Below are positions 22,101 to 36,611 of a stretch of 64,000 bases of DNA, in pieces; position 1 is the stretch's first letter, and each line of letters opens with the position of its first letter. Both the position numbers and the translations under genes were made by a program. Origin of the DNA: Dicaeum eximium (taxonomy: Eukaryota; Chordata; Aves; Passeriformes; Dicaeidae); contig VWZP01002584.1 in the NCBI GenBank assembly GCA_013396995.1, forward strand, positions 533,784 through 597,783, read 5' to 3'. The notes below the pieces were generated by a model. That model had not been told where the DNA came from, searched no databases, and saw only the letters and a program-made list of their open reading frames with translations.

Positions 22101-25100
22101 ACTTGGTTCCACAACACATGGTCAAAACTATTTTGTGAAAACTCATAAACAAGTTGGAAAGTAAAAGAAAGGCAGGCTGGAGCCAAGCTGACCTCCTTCA
22201 ATCACCTAGTAAAGTAGACGTGACTCGTGTTTGAAAAGTTTCAGTCAAGCCCATAGCTGCTAGACCTTTCATATCACAAGTAAAGTGAGATTTTTTTTGG
22301 CTATGAAGAAAAATCTATGGCCTTTCATGTATGAAACAGAAATATTGAGATGAAAAAAAAAAATATTGCATATTGAGATAAAAAAAACCAACTATGCAAC
22401 CAATAAAAACAACCCAAGGCGTTGATGAACACAGCAGATATTTTTTTCCTCAGTTAGGGAAAATGTTGTTACAGCATTCAAGCAAAGGCATTCTTTATCT
22501 CATTCAGGAGCCAGCTCAGCTGATAACATGTTAAAATTAAAACCTTTTTCCAGGATTATGACATAGTAAATACAGCAGTTATACAGACTAAAGGTGCTGC
22601 CAACCCAGTATCTGGCCTCTGACAGGGTCAAATTATGAGATATTTGAGATCTTAAGAAATGGAAAACATGGGGTAATTTTTTCTCCATGATAGTCTCCAA
22701 ATTCTGTAATTTGTCATTCATTCACAAGTAAACTGTAGTTTGTGATTTGGTGAACCAGAAGTTCAGTTACATCACTGTGTTTCATAGATATTCATGGGGA
22801 TTTCATTCATTTTATCTTATTTCTTCTTTATTCATTCATATTCTAAGAAGATTTAAAAAATGCTACTGCCATGAGTAACGTCATCTAATTATAGCACGAG
22901 TAGTACTTTCTTTCACTGACTTTTCTCTCAGTCTTACATTACAAGCATGAATGTTTTCTTCTGTATTTTCTCCAAGCCATTCATTATTTTGTGGCGGTTG
23001 TTTGATTGTATTTTATAATAGTTTATTGTATTAGTTGTTTTAGTTTATATTCTTTATAAATAATTTTATTCACTTTATTCACTTTATTATCTCATGCATG
23101 TTCTTCCATTTATCTCATTTTGAAACTGTAGAGTGAGAGCTGACTTCAGTTCCCCTGCAGAAAAGAAAGCATGACAGTCATCCTTTCTGCCCCTTCCCAG
23201 TGCCTTGCCTCTCACTAAAATGTAAACTTTGGAATGGCATCACCAGGTTTGCACATGGCAGTCAGAACATGGACAGTCTTTACTAGCAGAGATGTCATTT
23301 TACAGGTAGTCTAACCCATTGCAGAGAATTTATTCTCAATTATCCTGATTTAACTAAGCAAATAGATGATGGAGGGGGGGATGAGGCATCAGCTGAAGAC
23401 AAATCCTTCAAATTTTTGCTATGATTGCTTGATTTTACAACCTTAGTAATAATGTTCTAACATCTCTTTGCATACTTACAAGAAGAGGTTGTGACTTTTT
23501 CAAAATGTGATAATTCACCAGAAGAGAATTGTAGTAAGAGGCTTAATGATGAGATTTTAAAAGCACTATTTCAGATCACTTCAACAAAAGCAGATATTCT
23601 GATTTGGGGGTTAAAAAAATGCAAGATGAGTAGGTTACAACTGGAAAACAAATTTCAATCCCGCAGAACTTTAATTTCTCTGGATTTCTGAATACTCATG
23701 TTGAATATGAACATTTATCTTGAATACATGCAAAAGCATAAAAACCTTGTCAGATCCACTATTCATAAGGCAGGAAACAAAAAAGCCAAGATTATGACTT
23801 GGTCCCTCTGCTATGTGTTTAGTAGTATACTAATCTGTAATTACATGAACATGTAGATTATGTCCATAGGATCCTTTCTTTATTCAGTGTACAAAATTAA
23901 CTGCACTCCCTTAGTGATTCAATATTTTGTTTCATCTTCCATGGTCAATGCAAGGTCATAGGCTTTACTTAACTGCAGTCCATTAAAACTCTGATCCAAA
24001 GCAAAAATTATTAATTCCTGATGAGCTTTTCTCTCCTATCACCATTCTAATGTTATAGTGTTTTAGAGACATTAATGAATCCATCTTGCCTGTGCAGTCA
24101 CTGAGGGATGCTGGGAGCTAGCTCACAGAAATAAAAGTTTAAAGTTAACACCCACTTTGGGGTTCAACTTCACATGTATGACTGGCTTTTGAGAGTACTT
24201 AATGCTATTTTGGATGTTAAAGCAATAAAAACATTGATTCAGTTGCAACTGTAGGGCTCAAACATTTTTCTCAATCAGTTCCATCTCCAAGAAGAAACAT
24301 CCAGCTGATCCTGGTCAACTGCTTGCCTAGAGCATGTGGGAGTGGGAGGCATGTGAGGGCAGGGCATGCACAGCCCAGACAGGGCATTCCTCTCACCCTC
24401 AACAAGAAATTCTCTGTCTCCCTTGCAGAGGGCTTGCAGAGGAGCTGTTGATGCATCCCCAGAACAGGAGCTGTCCCCTCAGTGCTTTGTTTCTGCTCTG
24501 CAAGGCTCAGCTTTCAAGGTATTTTAGTTAACTGAAGTAACACTTGCATTTACAAAAGTTACTTATTTGTGTAAATTGCTGTTGAATTGCAGAAGAAAAG
24601 TAAAAGAGAAATCCAGTGAAAAGAGAAATCCAGTAATCAGTAGACCCCATTCCAGCTGTCATAAAACTGCAGATATCATTGCTGTTCAAAGAAGGTTTTC
24701 AGGTGGGTGAAATATTATCTATCTTACTGTAGAAATGGTAGAGGTGTTTTCTATTGGAATTCAACTAGAAAGAGAAAAACTCAAGAGAAAAATTCCATTG
24801 TTTAAAGTCCAGCAAAATTACATGCTACTCAATAGGTTTAACCATGGAAAATGAGAGAAAGCTTAGCAGTGAGCAGTATAAACATGCTTAGCAATGAAAA
24901 ATCATTAGAGTTCCATGAGCTTCTATAGATGATGAACTTGATTTCCTGTAAAAAGTGTCCTATTGCAGCATTTAATTCAAACAAAGAGCTTCAGTATTTT
25001 CTACCCCTTCCAGGCATTAGAAAGTGCCCTTGAATTTTTGTGTTGTATATTATGTAAATTTATTTGTTTATGGTTATATTTATCTCCTTATATTCTGTCT

Positions 25101-28100
25101 GAATCATCTAAATTACAAGCTGTAATTAATTCACTATTACTCTATTATGTGCTGAAAACATACATAAATAATGAATATATTTTGGATGTGTCTTGCTGTT
25201 TTAAGCATGACACCTAAGCCTTCAGAATTTCCTCAGGCTTTCACTTGTGCTTTTGCTTCTTGCCAAAAAAATGTAATATTTAATAGTAGCATTCCTTTTT
25301 TTTGCTACATTAGTTGCTGAGTTTTATATTAGGAACTATGATAGCTTTAGCACAGCAATTGTTGATTTATTGGATTTGAATGTGAACAATGACTTACAAT
25401 AAAATATAAATATTTTAATCAGTTGCTCTAGAATTTCACAGTTAAATTTCAGAGTCACCTAACTTTCACAGAGATTAACCATGAACTGACCCAACTCACC
25501 TTCAAATATTTTAAATTACAAACGTTGGCAGAAATTGGGCTATGGCACAGCTCCTACAGCCTTTACTCCTGTAAAAACACCCCAACTCAAGCAGAAAAGA
25601 TCTCCCCCCCTGAAGTTGTTGGTGTCACCCCTCTTAATCAGGTTTCAGCAAGCATGGCCACAAGGAGGGCAAACCCCCCACACTGTATTTTACACTCTCC
25701 ACTGTAGGGCTGTCTGTTTTTCCAGCAGCAGAGAATTCCCCTGGCTTTCCTGCCCACCACATTGTCCTGCTGCTTTGTTCTCTCTATTGTTTTTTCCTGC
25801 AGAGTGATGCATTGCTGTATCTTCTCTTGCTGCAGCTGAAGGAGAGCCATCCATCATCCCAATCACTGGAACTAAGGACCTTATGGACTGGGAGTAAATT
25901 ATGTAGCTTTGGGGAGGGAGAGGGGAGAAGAGCACGAGTCTTTTTGTGTTTGGGTTGTGTGTTTTGTTTTGTCTTGTTTATCTTCTCTCCCTGAACCTGC
26001 TTTTTTTGTGTTACTGTTTCCTTTTGCATAATGATTCTGCCTTGCTCAGGATCATGATAAGGTAAATGCAGCAGAAGTAGTTTCATTATTTCCAGAATGT
26101 AAATTTAATCAATACAAATGCAGTTAGCAGCTCCACAGCCAACTCGACTGTTGCTTGGATCTGAATTTGAGTTTCATTTGTGTCTTTCCTTTCAACTTTA
26201 ATGTAATGCAGATGCAGACTTCACTGAAATAAATGTCCAGTAAACCATAAAATAATGCTGTATAGGTGTTGAGTCCAGTTTACTGTTACAGGCAAGATCT
26301 TCTTCCCATTCAGATAATATAAAACCCAAGAGAGGCTCCTGGTTTTAATTTTAAAGACTACAAATTATTAAAACCTAAAACTTTGCCCTCGAGCTAGGTC
26401 ATATCTTGGCACTTAAAATTAAGTCTTAAATTTAACTCATAAACTAAACCAGAGCCCAAAATCTCAGCAGTGTATCCTGTCTAACTTGGACTACTGGAAA
26501 CAAAGGAGATGATTAGGGCTAATTTTCACTCCTATTCCTGAGTATTTCTAAGTGTCTCATCCTTCTGGAGCCTTACAATATCTCTGGCCTTTCACTCCAG
26601 ACTTCTTGCCTCACACCCCTCTCTCCACCTTGTCATCTCCCTGACAGGAGAACTGAAAAGTACTTCTTACTCTTCAAAATTTTTCAATGCCTTAAAGGGA
26701 TTTTTTCAATTTGAACTAAGCTTCAAGTTTATACCAATTAAATTGTTTATAAGGATCCAAAAGCTACAAAGAGCAAAGTAAGCCAAAGAGCACTGTAAGA
26801 TTTGGGTATTAAGGTGAGGATTCTTTTCTTCTGGCAAGACCACACTAGGATTGATATCCCAGTTACTCTTCAGATTGTCTCTTGATGTTCAGTGCATGTC
26901 TGAAATAACAGAACAAAGGAATAATGCAACTTCAGTTAAATAACAGAAGCACCTTGTTTTTCATAGCCTTGTTACGGAAATTGTGCAAAAATAAATTTGA
27001 GCAAGATTTGTTGGTATAGTTAATGAAACTATCAAAGATGCTCGTATGATCTTTTTGATAATTACCAATGATTCTTAACACTACCATTGGTTCAGAAAAC
27101 AATGAAATATCCTTTTTAGAATTTCAAAGTAAAATTAATTTGCACTGCATTTGGTCAACTTAGTTAGAATATGTGTTTCAAAATATGCTCAGAGAATTCT
27201 AAGTCCATCAGCTTTCAGCTAACCTTTTTGGGAGAGACAGTACAAGGAGCTTCCCTCTATCAGAGATGATTTAACCTTAGACCCATCTGGCAAAGACTTG
27301 ACCAAAAATCACTTTCCCTGTGCCTTAAGGTGTGTTTTGCTGGAGGATGAGGCTGAGGAACTGGACCCTGGTTGGCCACAGGTTGATCACTCCTCCATAC
27401 TGAAGCTTTGGCCTAAGGTGTGAGGAATCATCTGTGCATCTGATTGCACACCAAGAGCTGGCATATTTACCTGAGAATTTCCTTTCTTCTTTATGAAAGG
27501 AAGTACAGTTGTCTGAGGCTTTGTACAGCTTATAAAATGAAAAGTACTATGAAAGTGGCATTAGTTTCTTCTTTGCTAGAATAGGAGTAAAAACTATGTG
27601 TACACTGTAGAGGGGTTTTTTAAATTCTACTATAAAGCTAAGATCTTTAGGTGGGTAAAACCTTCTTTTCCAGCTGTCCTACTTTGCACCTTTACTCAAA
27701 TTCACCCTGCTTGACAGAACAAAATGAGCCACATTTGCTCCAGCCAAGGAGTGTTACAAATATACTCAGATCCACAGAATGTGACCTGTGGTACCAGAAT
27801 ATCTGGTACCTCTCTGAAGTTTATAGCTCCAGGGCCATGTATAAGGATAAAGTATTGCCCCACTGAATAAAAACAAATACATCTATTTTTGTGATGAGTG
27901 TCATGCCTGTTGCTGATGATTGAAAGAGAAGCTGGTAAAATGAGATAGTGCCTCTCTTATCTGTGTAAGTTCTAGGCTAGATGCAGTATGATGCTTACCA
28001 TTGGAGAGATGGCAGGTTCCTGTGGGGCTAAAATGCAAAATGATGGAGAATTTCACACACTGGCCATCAATGTGTGTTAATTATCCACCTGTATGTGGTA

Positions 28101-29049
28101 GACAAAATTATATGCCATCAATTAATTTCTCATATTGAGCAAAAATATTTACTCTAAACCAAATTATTTAGAACTTACTATTGTTAAGGTGAATTTGAAG
28201 GTGCAATTTCGAGACAGAAATCCTTGAAGTCATTTCACACCCATGACTGAACAGTCATCAGACTGTTTTACTGATATTTTGAGCTGGATTTTGTGGTATA
28301 AGGTGCCATGAAACACAGTTCATGTCATTCATTGAATTCACTGCTCATCACATTTCCCTTTCCATTTCCTCACCTTATTCCTTTACAATGATTACTGGGT
28401 CCTGGGTATTTCCTTTCTTTACTTAATAAGGGTGGTTTGGTTTTTGTTGATTTCCTTGTTTTTGTTTTTTGTTTTGTTTTGTTTTGTTTTCTGACAATGT
28501 GATTGTTTTGAATATTAATTTCTTTGCAGAATCTTGCAAATATACTTTTTACTGAAAACAGAATAATTACATGTATTTCCGTTCCAGCTCTGCTGTTCTT
28601 GGAGTCATTCTGTTGCTGAATTGACCTGACATATTCCTTAGCTAAGTAAGGAATGTTATTAGCAATTCTAATGTGCTTCCTTTGAAATCCACATGAAGAA
28701 GGAAAAAGTTTTACAAATATAATGAAAAGTAAAATACTGATCCCTATAGGATAATAATTTTCAAATCAGAAGGAACATCATCACAGTTAGTCTTTTTCTT
28801 CTGGAAGTCATTTTGCTTGGGAGAACAAAAGGATTGGGAGAAACAAGAGCTATTTAACTTTATTTCTTTGTTTTCATACAGATTTCCCTCAATGTTCCAG
28901 TTCCATGATCAGTACTTAATTATTGCTCTTTCTGGATTGGATTTATGGTCTCTATGTTCTTATGTGCTTTACCGTAAGTTGTCCTGTGACACTCCTTTTC
29001 CTCTTAGAGTGTCAGCCCTGGGATCAGGTTATTGTTTGAAACATACAAA
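19102..29049. other. Mostly unique noncoding DNA with one CpG cluster
   Basis: No coding exon was recognised. GC-richer patches at 20.0-20.26, 21.84-22.12 and 24.3-24.48 kb create overlapping short frames on both strands, which indicates base composition and not genes. A 17-bp duplication (AAAAGAGAAATCCAGT core) lies at 24602-24634, and a GTTTT-type low-complexity stretch at about 28455-28490. No retrotransposon end was recognised here. Confidence 0.65.
21850..22045. promoter_or_regulatory. Local CpG cluster, possible regulatory element
   Basis: About ten CpG dinucleotides fall within roughly 200 bp, while the surrounding kilobases have almost none. The patch is GC-richer and complex. It might be a weakly methylated enhancer, an alternative promoter or a conserved noncoding element. 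No TATA box, exon or donor site was recognised to confirm a transcription start, so this is inferred from composition only. Confidence 0.3.
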
Positions 29050-29107
29050 ACATTTTTTTGCTCCCTTTTCCTTCTTTTTCTTTCTCCTTTTTTTTTCCCT
29101 TTTCTTT

Positions 29108-29139
<32 letters not shown>

Positions 29140-29144
29140 TTTTT
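29050..29144. repeat. Long T-rich polypyrimidine tract
   Basis: About 95 bp are almost pure pyrimidine: T and C mixtures, then long T runs interrupted by single C. The open frame ending in this tract encodes only phenylalanine and leucine there and is spurious. Such tracts may adopt triplex structures and are prone to length change. Confidence 0.9.
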
Positions 29145-32100
29145 AATTAAAGCAACTTTACCAGCTCTCCCATGTTGTTCTGAAAAGCTTTAAAATTGCG
29201 AAGTTTCATGCTCCCAAGTCTAGAACTCAACGTTTTCAGATTTTAACACCCGAACCATAATTTGGGGAGCTAGGAATACCTTAACATTTTTAAAACCTGG
29301 CATCTCTCTTGTCATCTACTGTATGTCTCTTTTGCCCATGAATGGATGAACAGTAGAAGTTGTCACCATCACCTTCAGTACCAAAATAAAGGGGTTATTA
29401 TGCCACTTCTGATTGCAGGTGTGGCCATAAACACAGAGGAGGACTGGGGAACTTGAGGTACTCTCTTAAGTGAATTTCTGTTTTCTTAGCTGGAAGGTCC
29501 TGCAAGAATTCAGGGAAATAATGTTTTTATCCACATCTAAAAAGACATTTTTATAGTGTGAGTAACTATGTTGTCTTCACATGCCCTGTCTGGAATTTGG
29601 ACCAATGGGATACCAAGTAAAAGGACAATCTTGCCAGTGTGTGGAAAAAGAAAAAAGAGGAATATTTATTATATATGTTAAATAATATTTATTATTTTTT
29701 AGATCTGCCACTGGTTCAAGTTTTCATATTTCGCTTGTGTGAAATTCTGACGAGACTCCTTTGTGGCAGAAGTATTTAGGTATTGACTAGAATTTCTTGT
29801 TTGCATCTTTTTTTTCTGAATACAGAATAAAATCAACATTTTAAGCCATAAATAGAAGAAAAGCACTCTGATAATGCTCAGCTGGAAGAAGTGAGGGAGT
29901 AGAACTGTTTTGATGAGGAAGTGTTCAGGTAAATGATCACATTTTGCTTCTCTGTTGTATTTAATGTCTAGACAGAGAAAATATAACAGTAGATATTTTT
30001 TATATCTTCGTGTATGTGTGTGTCTTTTTTCTCTCTCCTAAAACATATAGGTGTGTTTAGACCATGCAGATCTTTCTTTTGATCTCTGCTGCCTACAGAA
30101 ACCTCACTGATGTAGCTTCTGGTTCCATCTTCAGTGTCTCCATTTCACTGCCCCTTCTCCCACCAAGGATGAGCCATTTTAAATATGGGGAGCTGAGGTA
30201 TGATATATTTTAATATCCTTGATTCCCAGAAACAAAAAAGAACAGCCTAAGGGAAGAATCCCATCTTAGATTATTTTAGCTTAAATACAAAGAGAAAAAA
30301 ATGAATGGTATAGCGCTGGGGATACACCTTTGGTCTGCCTCTTTCCATCCAGAAACTGTTTTCAATATGAGGAGCAACAATTTCAGCACTGGTTTATAAC
30401 TCCCAAAAATTCTCAAGAGTGAACAGAAACTGACTTTTCTTATAAGTCAAAGACAGGCACTGGGCTTCTGGGTAGAAGTCCAGGGAAAGCTGATCTGGGA
30501 TGAAGAGAGGCACATGCAGGGAGGAAAGGGGCTCAGACCCTGAGTTGTACTGCTGTGTCACTGCTGTGGGACTAGGGAAGAACCCTGGAGGCAGTGACCC
30601 AGCTTCAGTGGGCTACGTCCCTGGAAGCATGGATCCTCTGTCCTCCAGCTGCTGCCAGCCACCCAGCTCTGGTAACAGGGCAGTGCATGTTGCACTTTTC
30701 CAGAGTAGCTTTACTGGCTTAAACAGTGCCTGTTTTGCCTTTCACACAGCTGGCTTGAACGGTTTAGTAAGGAAATTGTTTTGTGGATGCATCAGGATCA
30801 CATGGAGCAATTCCCATATTCACACAGCATCTCTGGGACAGCTCCAGCCATTGTTTCAAGGCAGCTTCATATTAGGAGCTGTTTAATGTCTTTTAGCTCT
30901 TTTTAATGCAATTTGGCATGAGAAAACAACTCAGACGGGTGCCATCAGCCAATTCACTGCATGCCAGGGTTTGGAAATCTTGGCTGTGTGGCACCCTTTG
31001 TTTCACACACCCACCTCCCAGCCTTGGTGAGCTCTGCCTGACCTGGCTCCTCTCACCCTCTGGACGGTGCCACAGCTTCTACTTCCCAAGCTGATGTGGG
31101 CAACAGGACTTGGGTGTATTGGCTGGTGGCCCTGGGACCCCTGGGGGCTGCAGCTGAGCTCAGACCACGTCTTTCCAGGTTTTCAGGCCCATGCCTCATT
31201 GTCCTCACTGGGAAAGAGTAAGTATTCAATTGGCTCTTGTAGTTGCAGCGTGTTGTGCAGTTTACTGACTGTAATTTCTGTTTGTTTGTGCCTGGTGTGA
31301 TGTCCAGCTCTGTCTGGCTGTTATTTTGCCTACAATGGCAGATCTGAAGGGGGCTCAAGAGCCAGGTGCTCAGCTGGGATAGATCAGCACTGATTTGTTT
31401 ACATCAGTGAAATGTTACTGCTTTAACATAGCTACAACATTTTGAAAGGGTTTCCTCTAGGTAGTACCCACGTTGGTGATGGCAGCATAGCTGTGCCTTG
31501 TTACTCACAAAGTGTCTGAATTTTTTACAGCATTTCCACGTCCCACACCCTGCTCCCGCTCTTTGGCTGTCGTTGTTTATACAGCTTGAGAATATTTTTC
31601 AACAAAACTCGTCTTTCCCAAACATTCATTTAGGCTTGCCTGAATTTTATGAGACTGACTTGGAAATGCTAAGTAAAATTCTGACTTGCAATGCTGTCTG
31701 GACCTCCAGGGCAATGTGGATAAGAAGTGACAGCTTTTAAGATGAACTTTTTCTAAAGGAGGTATTTAATCCTCCTAAGAAAACCCTTACGAATCCGAAA
31801 TGGTAATATATTTTCTTTAACGGTTTGATCTATAGGATTTCTGGGTTCTTGTTCTATGCAGGAAAGGTTTTGCCTCACATGTATTTACATTTTCATTTTT
31901 TTGCTCAGTTTTCCTTGAATTTTTCACAGTAATGGCTTTGAAATATGTGAGGATAACTCTATGCTTAACTACATGCTTTATGGTCTAACTCCATATTCAG
32001 GGACTAAAGTGCATGTTATTTAAAAGTTTGCTTGTTTGCTGGAGAAGAGTGCTTCTTTCTGACTTAATTAATTCCTTTTAAGTAGCTGTGCAGGCAGGTT

Positions 32101-33610
32101 AGGAAGACCTTTCCCTGACTGCACTGCAGTTTAGGCTTTTTAATAATTTCAGCATGAGAATACATGAGGTGTAAATGCCTCTTTGGTTTGACTGCTCTGT
32201 CTGCTATTTTATACCCAAAATAAATTATCCAAGGCATTTTTCCCCTGAAAATTATGAATAGGCTGATCTGTAACACCCTGTCCTGTAAAAGGTGCAATGA
32301 GATGAAGTCACAACCAAGAGGAACTTTTAATTCCAGCAAGATAGTGCAGATCAGCTCGAGCTGGCCTGCTCTGCAGTGCCTGGAATATTTCTGTGGGGGT
32401 GCCTGCTTGCCTTAATGAGAGGCAGAGACTCCCCAGGAGAAGCAGCAGGATTCTGATGTTCAAAACAAGGCAGTGGTGGCGTGGCATGGTGCTGCACAAA
32501 GGGCACCCACCTGAGCAGTGAAGATGCTGTGATGATTTGTAGCTGCTGGTGGGTGATGCAGCTCCACAGTTGCTCTGTATTAGCAACCATATTACTATTA
32601 TTATATTATAGCCCTGCTCAACTTTCCCTCTGAACATGATGGGAAAAACCCCACTTCTTTATTCCCACCCCCTCCCCTGCCAAATAAAATGTTTCTTTTT
32701 AAGCTAAGTCCCTGTGTTTCAAGCCAATACCCCACTGTGCCCAAGCTGCCCACCCTGTGTACACACAGCAGAGACTTCAGCTGGCAAAAATCTGTTAGGA
32801 ATGCTTTTCCACTGCACATCCTCAAGAGCCTCCCAGCTCACACACTTTCCAGGCAGAAATAAATCCACACAAAAAGTGCACATGCATTGGGAATCTGAAG
32901 TGCTCAGGATGTGTCAGGACTTCTGCACAAGCTGCACAGGTGACAAAAGCATGTGCAGCAAGGCAGAGATGTCCTGGATGGACTGAATTTCCTGTGTATA
33001 CACAAATTGTCTCCACAGCACACAAGAACTAGATGATCTGTCACAGATGAGCCATTGTCACTACACTTGCACTGCTGTGTTGAGGTCTGGCTGGCTGTCA
33101 GCTCCCTCTGAGATCGTGCTTCTGGGAACTGCTGGCCAGAATAGATGGATGGAAAGAGCTGCCACAGCAGCAGAGGCTCAGAGGACTACCAGAGACATAA
33201 TAGGGACCAGTAAAAATTCTCAGCTCTCTGAATTCTGATTAAATAGCTTACCCACTGGATTGTCTTGTGAAGATACATAATTTCACAGGCTTTTGTTGTG
33301 TGTTCTAAAATATTCAGTGCAAAAGTAAATTATTGTATACTGGGGAAAATACCACATGTTAAAGGTGTCATAAGAGAAATCAAAAGTCAGCAGCTCCTGT
33401 GATCTGTGGGATAGAGGTGATTAACTGGAACAGATGCCTTCGTGAATCCTGCAAGGAACTATTATCATGCTAAAAAAAAAAAGGAAAGAGCTGAGAACCG
33501 AGTATACTTTTAAAAGAAAGCTTTTTTGTGACTTTTTCTTATACTACTGTCAGAAAAGTCAATAAGGAATGACTATAAACTGCTATTTATGATATCCTTT
33601 CTTCCTACAG
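29145..33610. other. Noncoding DNA, GC-richer between 30.5 and 31.2 kb
   Basis: No gene was recognised. The GC-richer block at 30.48-31.18 kb holds frames of 128, 62 and 77 codons on plus and about 100 on minus that overlap each other, as expected from composition. None has a recognisable domain. Further GC-richer patches at 32.34-32.56 and 32.74-33.2 kb behave the same way. Confidence 0.65.
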
Positions 33611-33646
33611 ATGCAGACACTAAAAGGGCTCAGCCTGCCACTGTAG
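33611..33646 (+). CDS. Possible 36-nt micro-exon
   Basis: A strong acceptor (pyrimidine-rich CCTTTCTTCCTACAG ending at 33610) and a donor (GTAAAA from 33647) enclose 36 bases. With two bases completing the previous codon and one left over, the segment reads through as ADTKRAQPATV: open, phase 1 on both sides, and skippable without frame change. The other two frames have stops. This is the form of alternative micro-exons in vertebrate neural genes, but pairs of splice-like signals this close arise often by chance in 64 kb. The protein is not recognised. Confidence 0.15.
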   Translation: MQTLKGLSLPL

Positions 33647-36503
33647 GTAAAATATCTAGGTTCTTCTCTGCATCTTGTGTATGCTCCACCATTCTATCTA
33701 TGAGTGACACTGTGATGACTCTGTAAGTCTGTGTGTCTGTTTTTGGGGCCTCTGCTCCTTCTTGGTCAATCACTTAGAGCTGAGGGATACTCTTTTGGGT
33801 AAACTCTTGCCTCATTAGTGTGCTTCATAATGCTGTTTCAAATGTACATAGCTTAAAAGCAAAACAGTCCCATTGGTTTAACATATCCTAATACTGAAAT
33901 TAGTGCTGTAGTGAAAACTTCTTTCCTACACAGAGACTGCAGGGAGGCACCTACAATGAAAAGCCAGCTGTCCAGAGTGCACCAATTTTTCAGAAAGGAA
34001 ATTATCAACTCTGCATGCCAAAACAAGCAAAAAAAAATTGATATAGCAACCTCTGTTTAAATTACTTTTAAAACATAAGTGTTGAGGGGATAAGGTGTAG
34101 ATGGAAATAGGCCCCTGCCTCACAAACATCCAACCCATCAGAATGCAGAATACTGAAAAGGTCATGCTGAAATGGCATAGGACTATAGTTCATAAAATAT
34201 AGGCATTACATTTCTGGAACCTCATTTGTGTGACAAAAACTGTGACAAGAACAGAGGTTGGCACAAAATCAATATAGTCTGGCAAGGTTGTAATAAATAA
34301 TAAAAGTGAAGAACAGCATAAATTTTAACCAGTTTTCATTACAAGTTAAAGCTGGTCTGATTTCCTATGTGATCTCTTGAAGCTACATAATTTCCAAAGA
34401 AACATCAGCAAAGGTATATTATTCATTTTGGATGAAAGGTTCTAAGGCAAATATCAGAGAGAGAGGGGGGAAGATTTATTACCTTTACTTGCACTTGGGT
34501 GTTACCAGCAGGACTGGAGGTGTGGAGGAAGGGGTAGGAGACAGATGGGGGCTATGAAACCCCTTCGCAGAGCAGAGTCCTCAGGGTACCAAGGAACTTT
34601 GGCTGTTTTGGTGTTCTCCACCCCCAAGTAGTTTGTTTTACATAAGGCTGAGAAACTTACCCCCCATGAGCAGCTGTGCCCTAGCAAAAGCCCAGTTTCA
34701 ACCACCTCCTTACAGAGACAGCTCAGCATCTATATCCTGATGCCTTCATTTTCCAGTCAAATGTACCAGAAATATCAATTAACAAGCATAATCCTCTTGT
34801 GATAATCTGTTGCTATCCTCTAAAATTTCAGCAGCACTGCTGCTGCAAAAGGATAAACCCATTAGTTGCAATTTTATCAGCCCAAATGGACACGAGCTCC
34901 TCCACTTGGCTCAGCCAAGGAGAGAATTGTCTCACTAAGTCCTCCTTGGGCAGGATTGACTCAGCTCCCGTGGTATCCCTCCCTGGGGGGGATGGAAAGC
35001 TGAGCCTATCCTGCCACAAAATGTCTCCATTTAGACTGACAACTTCCCTGGGCATGGGTCAGCCTTGTTGTGACAGCACAGCTGCAGTTGCCATCGCTGC
35101 ACACTGCACACAGAGCTCAGCCTGCCCCCAGCAGCAGCAGCTCTTGGAATCGTGGATTTCAGCGGCTCTTCCAGCTCTGGTGGGGGGCAGACGTGCTTTT
35201 CTCTGATTTCCCTTGGGTGAGGGGTTTAAACTGGGTCTATTTTGTTAACTTCTAGTGAAAAATATAAATCTGTGTCCAATTTCACGTGTCTGTTCGACAA
35301 GTATTTTGTTGCTTGAACAGCATTTCTACCCTGGCATCAAGAGTAATGGTGCTCAGTGTCATCTGTACATCACCATACATTGCATCTATTTCTGCCTGGA
35401 AAAATTGCATCCTTAATACAAATCCTGTCTCAAAATTTTGGTTTTACTTGGCTTTCACAATTCAAATTTTTTTTAAGTTAAAAAAGTTAAGTTTTTAATT
35501 AAGTTAATATTTTTTGTAGACAGACAAATATTTTGTAGACAGGCAGTTAATATTTTTTATAGACAGACAACAATGTGGCAGAAAAGACAGGTCGTACCTG
35601 TGGACAGTGTAGTTTTTATTGTCAAAATATTTCAGATAGAGGGCATATTTAATTATTATCCTCATTTTTCAAATTACCCTTTAGTGTTTTCCTTCCATCA
35701 CATTACAACACTTGTCAAACACAACTCAGCTTTGCAAGGTTTGATCTCTGACCACCGATCATTTTTGACAAATGTTAGCAGACCACTTTGTTCTCTCTTT
35801 TCCTGCTGGATATCTCCCTAGATAAATACACTTTCTGGATAAACATCACCCTACCTTCTGAGTAACTACTACATGATGTTCATAACTGGCCAAATGTCTA
35901 TACAACAATATTATGTGTAAAAAAAATCTTATAATAACTGTGTGCCTTAGGACTGACTAATATTGGACAGAAATAACTTCTGTGAGTGGATATTTTTAGT
36001 GTTGACAAATGTAGAGTGCAGAATTATTGAATTTGTTCAGTTGCCCTCTGTGTCTCAGGAATGTGCCAGACCCAGCACAGCTTTTAATCACTTCTCTCTC
36101 TACTCAGTAATTTTCCTGCTGTTATGAGTGCAGGCTGCTCAGCAATCACTTGGAGCCAAGACATTTGTAGGACATTTCCTTTGTGTAGTGTTTGTGTCCT
36201 GTCTCTCAGCACTCTGTAACGCAGTTCTGCAAATGCATTTCTGCTCTGCACCAGAACCGGCTCCAACTGGCATTTCCAAGAACTCAGGGAAAACAATTTG
36301 CTTCGTGAAGCAGGTCTTCTAGCTATAACTGAGCCATATTTCTTAGATGAGTGTGCAAGAAGAGCTGAAAAGGTTTGGGAGGTCTGCTAACACACTGCTA
36401 GCACATATGGTGTTCAATCACATGGGGAGGGAAGAAAGCAGGAAGGAGAATAACACTGCCCTAGGCTGGAGAATCCTGGCCTGTAAGTCTTATCCATTGT
36501 ACA
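33647..36503. other. Noncoding DNA, GC-richer at 34.5-35.2 kb
   Basis: No exon or transposon was recognised. The GC-richer block at 34.5-35.2 kb has overlapping frames on both strands (up to 135 codons) with no domain features. A small tandem repeat lies at 35502-35571. Confidence 0.65.
35502..35571. repeat. AT-rich tandem repeat, 43-bp period
   Basis: A unit starting AGTTAATATTTTTT followed by GTAGACAG begins at 35502 and again at 35545 (there ATAGACAG). Half-unit similarity is also visible inside (ATATTTTGTAGACAG near 35528-35542). The second copy is partial. It appears to be a local slippage product with no coding content. Confidence 0.8.
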
Positions 36504-36559
36504 GCTATATCTATATCTATCTATCTCTCTATCTATCTATCTCTCTATCTATCTATCTA

Positions 36560-36611
<52 letters not shown>

